This document shows, piece after piece, positions 10,935 through 20,387 of a stretch of DNA of 64,000 bases (position 1 is its first letter; each line of letters opens with the position of its first letter). The translations under genes were made by a program, and so were the position numbers. This DNA comes from Saussurea involucrata (taxonomy: Eukaryota; Streptophyta; Magnoliopsida; Asterales; Asteraceae): assembly GCA_033807775.1 (NCBI GenBank), contig CM066317.1:13775370-13839369 (forward strand), given 5' to 3'. Under the pieces are notes generated by a model. That model was not told the DNA's origin and made no database searches. It saw nothing but the letters and a program-made list of their open reading frames with translations.

Positions 10935-11929
10935 ATTTTCTGTTGATCAAAATCTTCAAGTCAAGCTGTCCAAAAGAGTGAGAGAAAATCATGTCAGGCA
11001 AAGGAACATTGTGATAAAGGTTAATAAGTCACAAGCAATTAAACAAATCAAGCAATTTCAAGTTGTTCCACACATATATAATCAAGTAAAGCCCCCAAAC
11101 CACCTGTTGCCTACAGCTTACTAATCATATGATGGCTTTGATACTTTAGTGTATCAAATAATTTGCGTTAGAAAACTGTATACACAGTATTTACACCAGT
11201 ATATAAAATTGTCACAAGATAATGTCAGCAAAAGCACAAAGCAAAAAAGTGACATTGAACACACACACAAAATAACGCTACACAAAAAGGCAATTACACT
11301 AACATTGTTTCTTTGCTGAGGCAACTCAATTTTTGTTCTATTTGTACAATATTTAAATCCGCATAATAAGTAACTACTTTTAGTTGGTTATCTTAACCCT
11401 AGCAGAAACAATGTTAGAGCATAAATAATCGATCACTCTATCTCGCAATGCTCCAAGTAATCCAATACCACCATAAAATTGCTATACTGTCTTCTAAATA
11501 AGCTACATAACGACTTCGACACACGTTTCAAAGTTCTATGCGCCTACAACTACTCTGAAAACTCTGTAATGACTGCACATACAATTCATTCATGAACTCA
11601 AAGGAATCGAACGCCATTAACCAGAAGAAAACGATCATTTTCTCAAATTTATCGATACATTTAGATCGGAACATCAGATGGACTAAGAAACAAATTGTAT
11701 ACAACCGCTCTTATTGCAATTCTGAAGAAATTGAAATCACTGTCAGGAAATAGACAAATTCGTACACTATATAAAACTAAAAACAGATGATGCTTTGATT
11801 TCCTCGAACAATCAAGGAAAAAAAACATCCAGAAGTGTTGCATTATTGAACGCCATTGTATGAGCAGATAATTTACATACGGTGAGTTACCATGGAAGAT
11901 TGAAAAGAGATTTAGAGAGAGAGAGATAC
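10935..11929 (-). other. RPS12 5'UTR: short UTR segment plus leader intron
   Basis: Between the coding start (10934) and the splice acceptor near 10964 lies about 30 nt of UTR. Upstream is an intron of about 960 nt whose donor is GCAG|GTATCTCTC at 11929-11930 (minus strand). No ORF or RNA gene is recognisable in it. Long leader introns are common in plant ribosomal-protein genes. Confidence 0.65.
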
Positions 11930-12025
11930 CTGCTGCTGCAAAATCAAAGAAACAAAGGCAGGTCGGCTCTGCCCGTAGAACTTTGAGAGATTATAAAGGG
12001 TACGGAAATCTAAAACCCTAGTCCG
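11930..12025 (-). promoter_or_regulatory. RPS12 leader exon and core promoter
   Basis: The leader exon ends at 11930. A TATA-like TTTATAAT lies at about 11991-11998 on the minus strand, and a telo-box-like AAACCCTAG at 12013-12021. Telo boxes are characteristic of plant ribosomal-protein promoters. A MITE begins about 100 bp further upstream (12127), so little native promoter is left between them. Confidence 0.6.
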
Positions 12026-12126
12026 TAAATTTTAACTTTGAGCCCTTCTACTTTTTATTATTGTATGTTTTCTCCTGGTATATTTTATTTTTTCCATATC
12101 AGTCACTCATAAGGTTAATCGACTTA

Positions 12127-13015
12127 GGGTGTGTTTACTTACAACTTAATGGGCTTAGTGACATTTCTAGCTTATTCGCACAGCCCAAAAACATTGTTTA
12201 CTTTTGGCTTATTCGTGCAGACAACAGCTTATTCGCACAGATTGGTTTGGGGTGTTGTCCAGGCTCAGCCAGAAAAAAGACCCACTTGCCCCTTCTTCAA
12301 ACCACCAGATTTAAAAAAAGGACACTCTCACGTCAACCCTAGCCGCTGCTTCTGCAAAAATTATCTTCTTCATTCTCTAAAAAAAGGACGCTCTCTTCTT
12401 CTCCAAAAGCAAAAGGGCGCTCTCTTCTTCTCTGAAAATTATCTTCTCCGATCTCAGAAAAAAGGACGCTCCCAAGTTAATTTTTCTGCACTCCAAAAAT
12501 CATCTTCTCCCAAGGTAATTTTTTCTGCATCTTCTCCAAAAAGAAATTCTTACTGATATATGGAAGATGTGGAACAATGGAAGCATGATGTGTATCAAGC
12601 AAAGTCTATGGAAGTACATAAAGTGGAAGGATGTGTGTGGTTTTTATTTGTTTTCTTTTACTATGATGTATGCAACCAACACTGTGAAGTACATGATATG
12701 GAAGCATGATGTCCATGGGTGTTACTTGTTTTATATATTTGTTCCATAATTATTGAAAACTTGTTGATTTACTTGTTTGTTTTCCATAATTATATATTTT
12801 ATGTTTCAGAAATATAATTTGACTTAAAAACAAACATAATATATAAAACAACTTATAATTCATACTCAGGGGCAAATATGTCATTTTTGTTATCCATACT
12901 GTTGATTCAGATAAAAAAAATATACAGCAACATCATTTTGTCTAGACAGATAAATTTATCCAGACACACAAATTTATCCATACAGAGTTTAATGAAAATT
13001 TTGGTAAACAACCCC
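12127..13015. mobile_element. PIF/Harbinger-type non-autonomous element, family B copy 1
   Basis: Ends are GGGTGTGTTTACTTACAACT and TTTTGGTAAACAACCCC, flanked by TTA at 12124-12126 and 13016-13018. The 5' part repeats CTTATTCGCACAG (about 12171, 12208, 12230) and the 3' part repeats AAATTTATCCA(T/G)ACA (about 12952-12985). The same asymmetric ends in reversed order bound 41630-42513. The interior frames are low-complexity reads across repeats such as CTCTTCTTCTCC and AAAAAAGGACGCTC and are not supported as genes. Confidence 0.8.
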
Positions 13016-13288
13016 TTATTTAACTTCCAATATTTTATATTCGTGTCGTATTTGTTAGTTTTTATTACAAGACAAGGATTGTGTACGAAAAAAAATTAAG
13101 ATGGAAAGTATAAGAGCATTTTAAGAGATCTTTTATAGATTTTTTTAGATATCTAAGTGTCAAAATCTATAAATAAAATTATATTTCACTTTAACATATT
13201 CTCTATTTTAGAGATTTCAATATTAATTATATAATTAAAATAGTATATAAGTTTATTATTCCAATGTATATTTTTAAATAAATAAATA

Positions 13289-13561
13289 AATATATATATA
13301 TATATAGGAGGGTTCATGTGAGGAGCGCATCAAAACGTGAGAACGTGAGGAGCACCGTTCATGTACAAAATCACATGTGATTCACAACACATGACTAAAA
13401 ATCATATGTGATTAACATTTTGGACACGCGCGGTTTGTTACGCGGTTTGCAAAAGGGGGGCGGCTTGTCCCGCGGTTTGTGTTGTGAATCACATGTGATT
13501 TTGTACATGGACGGTGCTCCTCACGTTCTCACGTTTTGATGCGCTCCTCATTTGAACCCGA

Positions 13562-13601
<40 letters not shown>
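13289..13601. repeat. (TA)n microsatellite split by a hairpin element
   Basis: TA runs at about 13290-13305 and 13564-13601 flank the inverted-repeat element at 13307-13563. This implies insertion into one microsatellite. Confidence 0.8.
13307..13563. mobile_element. Microsatellite-inserted inverted-repeat element, copy 1
   Basis: The left arm (GGAGGGTTCATGTGAGGAGC onward) is almost perfectly complementary to the right arm (...GCTCCTCATTTGAACCCGACC) for about 85 bp. The loop contains GCGGTTTG repeats. It lies inside a (TA)n tract. The element at 43426-43693 has the same architecture and terminal motif GGGTTCANNTGAG. Confidence 0.75.
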
Positions 13602-13602
<1 letters not shown>

Positions 13603-13689
13603 GATAGGTTAAATCTTATTGGTGGAATTGAATACAAAATGAATTTCTCTCACCTCTCATCAACTTTTAGAGAATGGATAATTACATCA

Positions 13690-13985
13690 AAACGGAACAA
13701 ACTTTTATCGGTTACAAGTTAATCAGGTTCTTAAATAAACATAAAATTTGATACAGGCCCCAAATGGCGATTTTAAAAGTTGGTTTCCCAAAATATGACT
13801 AAGATGATAGTTGGATCCATTTTGATAATCAAATATTATTGGTTACACATCGAACAGGTTAACCAGACCCTTAAATAAACATAAAGTTTGATACAAACTC
13901 CTAAATGATGATTTTGAAAGTTGGTTGCCCATAATAAGAATTAGGTGAAAGTTGATTTCATTTTGATGCAATTTTTCCTTTAAAT
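13690..13985. repeat. Two-copy tandem repeat, unit about 145 bp
   Basis: The block CTTAAATAAACATAAA(A/G)TTTGATAC, then AAATG(G/A)(C/T)GATTTT-AAAGTTGG, occurs at about 13731-13790 and 13872-13930. Each copy is preceded by a GGTTAC-containing segment. Identity is roughly 80 percent by eye. Confidence 0.6.
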
Positions 13986-14535
13986 AATTATCTAAACTTG
14001 GAGTCTTTTTTCCTTCTTATTTACTCTATTTTATAAAGCAAGATAGAGGAGTTGTTGGAGCCAAATAGATAACAAAACATCTTTTTTCTCTATTTTAGAG
14101 AAGTTGTTGAAGATGCTCTAAGAGAGATTTGGATCATTGATCGCTTTTAATTTCAAACAACCCAATAATCGCACTTTAGAAAGGAAAGTTAATCTAATGC
14201 ATCCCATTAGTGTTGATCTACAATTAGGATTTATTTAAGGACGGAGATCAATTTTACCCTGTTCATTATAACTTTCATTCTCATCGAACGCAGCCTAACC
14301 CTTCATTACAAAAACGTAGCATAAACATTCTTTGTGTTAAGCGTTATCAGATTTTATAATCATTAAAATTACTGTCTCTTTGTGCTTTTTTATCGTTATG
14401 CCTTGTTCAATTTGTATTTTTTCTGTTATGCATTATAAGAAACGATATAGGTATCAAAGAAGCATTTTTTTCTTGTTTTTCTGTTGACTAAGAAGTCCCT
14501 AAGTTTTACGTCCACCATACCTGGTTTCTATTCGG

Positions 14536-14833
14536 GGTTGTTTACTTACAGCTTAACGAGCTTAATGGTTTTAGAGGCTTATTCGCTTAGCCATACATAA
14601 TGTTTCTTTATGACTTAATCGTTAAGTCATTCAGCTAAAATGAGTGTATGGAATAATTCATGACCCTCACTAGTCCCCATTAAGCCACCATAGACAAATT
14701 AATACCATAAATGATCCAACTGTATCTCCTTGCCTTCCTCAAACCCATCGGTCTCTTGTTCTTCAGACATACAAATTTATCCAGATTGACAACTTAACTC
14801 ATACATGACTTAATGTAAAATAAGGTAAAACCC
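14536..14833. mobile_element. Degenerate family-B TIR element
   Basis: It begins GGGGTTGTTTACTTACAGCTTAA and ends near AATAAGGTAAAACCCCC. Internal motifs GGCTTATTCGCTTAG and AAATTTATCCAGATTG match the family-B elements at 12127 and 41630. It is shorter, about 300 bp, and no clean duplication is visible. Confidence 0.55.
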
Positions 14834-15580
14834 CCTTCCTTTTATGCTATATTCTCGAATTTGAGAATAAGATAAATGAAACTGATGGGAAAGAAAGAAA
14901 AATAAAAAAAGGGTTGGAAATAACCTTTTTATTTGTGTTTGTAGAGAGAATGGAATAAAATAAATTTTCATGTTTTTAGCAAGAGAAAAATGGAAAGAAA
15001 TATTTTGTTTTTATAAATATATTCTTGTTTATTTTTGAGCAAATTGTAATTGATGGGTAAATGTGTAATTTTATAAATATTTTCAAAACTTTCCTTTATT
15101 TTCATTCACTTTCCTCCCACATTTGGGAGGAATGTTTTGGAAGAAAAATCAACATTATTTTCCTTCCTTAAGAAACACGTGAACGTCCCCCTACTTTCAT
15201 TCGTAAAAAAACTCGACATAATGTTAAAGAAGTCTATCAATTGATCCCTATTCTTTTTATGCCATTCTTTTAGCTTCAAAAAAAATACAAGGACACATAA
15301 TGTAACGATATTAGACACTTTTCGACCATAAAGAAGGAGCACAAGATGTAGGATCAGCCCATTAAGGAAGAGATTCAAACTTGTCCTTTATAATATTTTG
15401 TGTACACCTTCATGAAATGAAAACTATACTATACTAAAATAAATTAAATTTGTTTTTATTTATATTTTAAATAACGAAACTTTAAGATCTTATTCTAGGA
15501 TATATAAGAAAACTTAAGAAACGATTTAGAAACTCGGTGATCAGTTGAACTTTGCCCCGGTTATCATTTAATGACAAGGT
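14834..15580. other. AT-rich intergenic stretch, no gene seen
   Basis: Simple A/T- and GAAA-rich sequence. A 90-codon minus-strand frame at 15106-15378 has no recognisable domain and no supporting context, so it is not annotated as a gene. Confidence 0.5.
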
Positions 15581-15945
15581 TCTAAATGGCATGAGGCGTG
15601 ACGTGGCGGTGAGGCCAAGCCTCAAGCCTTAGGAGCCACGACGAAGTCATAATGTTTTCAAGGCGTGACTTATGGCTTCAAATTTCTAATTCATATATAA
15701 TATTATATATAAAACTTATGTTTTGTAGTGTTACTCATGAGTCAATCGTAATAAGCAAGTTACATTACGTTATTTATCAAAAACTTGCAAATAAGACATT
15801 AAAAACGTAAAAAAAATTAAATATCTCATTACGATAACTGCGCATTAGGCCATGGCGTGCCATGGGCTTAACGTGGTGTGACACACAATCCTTGGTGCCA
15901 TGGCGCGTCATGGCGGCTGTACGACGAGTTTTTTAGAACAATGCT
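15575..15945. mobile_element. Possible hAT-like MITE (GGTTCTAAATGGC...TTTTTTAGAACAATG)
   Basis: AAGGTTCTAAATGGCATGAGG near 15578 is opposed by AGTTTTTTAGAACAATGC near 15930. Subterminal GGCGTGAC and GGCATGG words occur at both sides. A related head sequence (ATGGTTCTAAATAACTCG) lies at 56927. Borders are weak. Confidence 0.4.
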
Positions 15946-16232
15946 TGATGATGTGACATAATTTCCCCCATTAGAACGGAACCATGAAGTGGTGGCATGT
16001 GCCAATGTATGCTATTAACTAGGTTCATCCATGTGCGAAACAACATAATATCGTTGTTGTAAAACAATGCATGGATTAAATAGAAGTTTTGTTTCACAAT
16101 GCAAAACAACACAATGCCATTAATGTGAAACAATGTATTGTAAAAAAACAAACATGGGTTAACACAACGGAGCTAAATGTAAAACAATGTAGTGAACACA
16201 TGGGTTTAACATGAAGTGCTGTTTTACAATGT

Positions 16233-16423
16233 TGGGCAAAAGGTTGATATCGGCAACCCTGACCGGCCCCATACATGACCCTGCCTACTCGGGCATTCGT
16301 ATGAGGAGGCATTTTGAGGCTCACTCAGCGGTTGTGGCTAACGGGGGGCTGGGCTCGAACCCAGGACCTGTTGTTGGGCAAGTCTCCCCTCTCCACTGCC
16401 AACTGAGTTATACGCCATAAACA
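16233..16423 (-). repeat. tRNA-derived SINE with 14-bp target duplication
   Basis: On the minus strand it opens GGCGTATAACTCAGTTGGCAG (A box), with CCTGGGTTCGAGCCCAG (B box) about 45 nt later, the spacing of a Pol III tRNA promoter. The body runs to ACCTTTTGCCCA. Direct repeats CTGTTTTACAATGT at 16219-16232 and 16424-16437 flank it. It is a different family from the SINEs at 4092 and 46914. Confidence 0.85.
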
Positions 16424-16561
16424 CTGTTTTACAATGTGCAATAACAAAATAACACAAATGTAAAAAGAACGTAATATTTGCATGATATTCTAAAACAACA
16501 CATGTAATTAGGTAAAATCTCAGCCTTTAATAAAAATGAAAACTGATATTCATAAGAGAAT

Positions 16562-16860
16562 TTAATTAAAATACACAAAGTTTGACTTTGACTTACCAAA
16601 ATACCCATTTTTCCGCGATGGGGGTCCGCGATCGCAAACAGAGACCAATTTTGAAATTTTTTGCGTTTCATATTTACACTTTCAATCCCTGTCCGCGATA
16701 GGGATTGAAAGTGTAAATATGAAACGCAAAAATTTTCAAAATTGGTCCCTGTCCGCGATCGCGGACCCCATCGCGGAAAAAATGGGTATTTTGGTAAAAT
16801 AAGAGAGAAACTAGGTATTTTGGTAAGTCAAACACAAACTTTGGGTATTTTAATTAAAAT
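16562..16860. mobile_element. Foldback element with CpG-rich core, copy 1
   Basis: Two arms of about 140 bp are near-perfect complements. The left arm runs TTAATTAAAATAC..., ACTTACCAAAATACCC, TTTTTCCGCGATGGGG, CGCGATCGC, and the right arm mirrors it. The centre is a hairpin around GTCCGCGATAGGG. The same architecture occurs at 58231-58614. It is noncoding, with boundaries taken from the AATTAAAA ends. Confidence 0.75.
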
Positions 16861-17326
16861 CATAATCTATTCATATTGATATTTACATCTTTTAACTTTT
16901 TTTTTCATAATGACATTTACATCTCTTAGGGGCCGTTTACCAACTCTTTCCGGGTAAGTGCTGTCCGGGTAAGAGTGCTGTCCCGGGTAAGTGCTGTCTC
17001 CGGTAAGTGCTGTCCGGGTAAGAGTGTTTACCAAGTGTTTTTTGGTAAGTGCTTACCAACAAAAAAATTACCATTTTAACCTTTATGTGATTATATGCTA
17101 AATTAATTGTAATTATTTCTATTATAAATCATTTAATGGAAGAGAAATACAAACTTCAAACTTTAAATAATTGCTTACCAACAATATACTCTTTTTTTAT
17201 ATAATTAACATGCAAATTAGACAACAAAATAAACGTCGGAAGATATTAATAGTCATTCACATTTGAATACGAAACATTAATATCATAAAGAAATTGTTTG
17301 TTGTTTCATCCAAAACAAAATAAAAA

Positions 17327-18657
17327 TTAATTTGAAGCATTTGAAAACAGTTGAGTTGCAATCTGATCCCGCAAATTAGTCATATATCCATTATCCTGAG
17401 AAGCCCCCCACTGTACTTCAACAATTTCTTCTTCACTGCCTCCTCCATTTTCCTCTTCCGCAGTAAACATGGCACCCTCATCGTATTCCATAAACAACTG
17501 ATCTTGGATATTACATCTTCTTATAAAATTATGGATTGCAAAACAAGCAACCACAACCTCAATTTGTTTTGGAAAAGGATAAGAAGCCATTTGCTTCAAA
17601 ATTGGGAATCTTGCTTTCAAAACGCCATACGCACGTTCAATAACGTTTCTAAGTTGTGCATGTGCATGATTAAACTTTTCCTCTTTAGTTACCGCACGCC
17701 TGCGTCGAAAATCAGCTAACCAATACCTCGTGTTGCGATAAGGAGTCAAAAATCCACGGATATTAGGGTATGCAGCGTCACAAAGATAATATTTATCTGC
17801 ATTTATAAATACATTTAAAAAAATACAGAAAAATAATAATATCTCAGTATTAGAAAACAATAATACGTACTTGGCGGAGGAAACGAAAATCTCGAATTTG
17901 GGTCAAATGCAACTTCCCTCAAAACTCTAGCATCATGTGCAATGCCTTCCCATCCAGCCCAAACATATGTGAATATCATATTAAAATCACACATTGCTAA
18001 AACATTTTGAAAGCAATCACCTCTTCCTCTTCCTCTATATTTTGCTTGTTGATTTATGGGCACAACTGCATGTATCAAAGTTCCATCTAGTGCACCTATA
18101 GCCCCCTGTAAAAAAACCACAAATTATATATAATACTATTATAAAAACTTTTCATGTTTTACAAAGTATCAAAACGAATAACATACCGGAAAAATTTCTT
18201 TGAGGTTTCTAACTCTCTCTGACATGCTCAAAGTGCCATCAAAGGATGTTGGTCTTATGACTTCTCTTGCGAATTCCATCATTCCATTTAATACTTCATG
18301 AAAACATTTGTGAATAGTTCGTGTGGAATGTTGAAATCTTCGTTTAACCATTCTAAAACGTTCATTATGACCAATAATAGTTAAAAACATTGCCATCTTC
18401 TCTTCAACACTTATACGAGTACTTGGTTGCAACCAATTCTTTTGTTTAAAATGGTTACACAAGAGTATATAAGCATCACGGGATAGACGCATCAATTCAT
18501 GACATTGCGTACTAGACCCACGTAATAATTCTTGTGTATATGCATGTCCTGTCAAATTTGAATTGTTATCTCTTATTCTTTCTATTCTTGCTTCAGCTCT
18601 TCTTCTTAAATACCAATATGCAATCACCACAATCATCATTAACTGATTACGATCCAT
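17327..18657 (-). CDS. PIF/Harbinger transposase (DDE superfamily 4), 3 exons
   Basis: Minus-strand exons 18187-18657, 17871-18105 and 17327-17796 splice with GT/AG borders and consistent phase into an open frame of about 391 aa. The first exon starts MDRNQLMMIVVIAYWYLRR and carries the helical N-terminal region usual for plant PIF transposases. The DDE catalytic core is in exons 2-3: first Asp in GALDGTLIHAV, second Asp in GIAHDARVLREVAF, then KYYLCDAAYPNIRGFLTPYR and the Glu in RNVIERAYGVLKARFP. The C-terminus is acidic (EEENGGGSEEEIVEV). I see no stop or frameshift, so the protein could still be made. In this superfamily it acts with the Myb-like partner encoded next door to cut and paste elements at TWA targets. 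Confidence 0.9.
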
Positions 18658-18943
18658 GACCTTGCAAATATAAAATACAAAAAAAACATTATATTATATT
18701 TTCATACGTGAATAGACCTTTAACATACGATTAGAACAACAAAAACATCAAGATAAACAATCAACACAAGCAAGTAACATAATACCAAACTGGATATATT
18801 AATTCATAATACCAAAAAGTCATAAAGTTTCATATTTGTACATACAAAACACCACAAAGTCAAAAAGCTTCATACCCGTCCATACAAAACACCAAAAAGT
18901 CATAAATCACCCATAAAAAGTCAGTCTAAATACCGCATCAACA
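18658..18943. other. Spacer between the two Harbinger genes
   Basis: AT-rich. It contains three short repeats of the word CATACAAAACACCA(A/C)AAAGTCA (about 18840-18905). No gene seen. Confidence 0.5.
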
Positions 18944-20014
18944 TCAAAGAGTAATAGGTTTGTTAAGTTGGAGTGCCGTAAATCTAATCCATGACTCACA
19001 CTTCTCATCCTTCAAACGTAGCCAAATTTTCCTATAGTCTATGCCTTGGCTAAAAAGGTAAAGTGTGACATCATACAACGAGCCTTCCCAACCAAGCCTA
19101 TCCAACTTCGACATGCAAGCATCCATATCACCATCCTCCGTTGGCGTGTCAAAAATGTTTTTCACATGTGCCACCACATGAGCCAACTCCTCTTCCCTTA
19201 CCAATGGTTGAGTAGCTTTTCGTTTTCTGGTTTGAGGACGAGAAGAACATTCTTGTGTCGAGCTAGATGGTCCTTGAGTTGAAATAGGCGGTGCTTGATC
19301 GGAAGTAGGTGGTCTTTGATCGGAAGTATGTGGTCTTTGTGTGATATCCAAGCCATGATCATCAACTACTAAAGGCGGGTTAGAAACATTAGCAGCACGT
19401 GAAGGGTTTGGAGCATTAGACCACGATCCCCAACTCCCCATACCCGTGGCCGCAACTCCATCGAAAACTTGCATACAAAGCTGAGGATAAAGTAGTGGTG
19501 CACTCCTCAACTTCTCAGCATATTTACTCAACTGTTTATAAAAAATTAAAGATATAACTAAAAGAAAAATATAAGAAAACTAAATTAGAAAACCAAAAAA
19601 GAAATTGACCTTCTTTTCTTGGTTCCATTCCTCTTCCGTTAGATTGAATGTTTTGGTCACTGGATTATAGACATTACCCGTTCTATTCTTTAATCTAGAC
19701 CATACCGCATACTTCCCTCTCAAATAATCGTAGTGATTCTTCATTTGCCTTTGGTTGACAATGAAGCTATGAGTGTTTTTTAATGTTTATGCTATATTAG
19801 TCCATGAATGCATCTTAAGGCTACCGCCTTGGATTCCATTAGTGGACATCTCGTGTACACAACACTCCAAAAACGTTTTGACCACATTATCTTTCCAACT
19901 AACCCTTGATTTTTTAGGCTCGGATGACTCATCATACGATTCCATACCTACGTCAAAAAGGCCGACACATTTCAAGCAAAGTACAAAAACAAAAAGAAAA
20001 CACACACCGAACAA
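18944..20014 (-). pseudogene. Myb/SANT-like DNA-binding protein of the Harbinger element, one nonsense codon
   Basis: This is the second gene of PIF/Harbinger elements, whose product binds the transposon ends and helps the transposase. The N-terminal exon (about 19611-19945, start probably MESYDESSEPKK) holds the trihelix/SANT-like stretch VSWKDNVVKTFLECCVHEM, then MHSWTNIA, an in-frame TAA at 19787-19789, and continues in the same frame as NQRQMKNHYDYLRGKYAVWS and NLTEEEWNQEKK. An intron (donor about 19610, acceptor about 19535) leads to a second exon ending at 18944, with a TSDQ/STQ repeat and a C-terminal LDRLGWEGSLYDVTLYLF block. A single nonsense mutation is the only lesion I see. Read-through or an intron over the TAA is possible but unsupported. 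Confidence 0.75.
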
Positions 20015-20387
20015 CTAATAAATATTGGCAATAATAACCAAAAATTTAAAGTACCCACATCAAGAAAAATAACAAATAGATTCATTGGGTATTTTATAAT
20101 TAGTGACACTTTATAATTAGTTATGTAGGATGCATACATTATAGTATGTTAAGCATAATCAACCTTATAAAGTGCCATTAATGACATCTAAACAACTTAA
20201 GTTTAACACCCAAAATTGCATAGCAAATGGTAAAGCAATTAGACTTGAGACATAACAATTGGCATACTTTGAAAGGGAATCAAACCAGCAGTGACTAGCA
20301 TCAACAAATAGTTTTAGCAAGCAAATGAAAACAATTGGAAGAAGATAGACACTCAACAAAACTTTATTGACAAAACTTTGGCATATG

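Larger units (their letters stand above)
13108..14118. mobile_element. Possible TIR element (AGAGCATTTTAAGAG...GATGCTCTAAGAGAG)
   Basis: AAGAGCATTTTAAGAGATCT at about 13112 and TTGAAGATGCTCTAAGAGA near 14106 form an imperfect inverted repeat of the AGAGCATCT type common in plant MITEs. Inside are the (TA)n-borne hairpin at 13307-13563 and two tandem copies of a ~145-bp unit (about 13695-13835 and 13840-13980). Borders are approximate. Confidence 0.4.
16929..20386 (-). mobile_element. PIF/Harbinger transposon, right end missing
   Basis: The left end is GGGGCCGTTTACCAACTCTTTCC after TTA (16926-16928), the normal 3-bp target of this superfamily. Directly inside are four CCGGGTAAG/TCCGGTAAG repeats (about 16950-17030). 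It carries the two genes typical of these elements, a DDE transposase (17327-18657) and a Myb/SANT-like protein (18944-20014), both on the minus strand. A matching right TIR is absent: at 20386/20387 the sequence switches into the internal region of a copia element. The exact end between about 20020 and 20386 cannot be placed. Confidence 0.85.

Noticed and set aside
12061..12556. Overlapping frames at the start of the family-B element
   Set aside because: They cross the TIR and TTCTTCTCC/AAAAAAGGACGC repeats and cannot be tied to any protein family.
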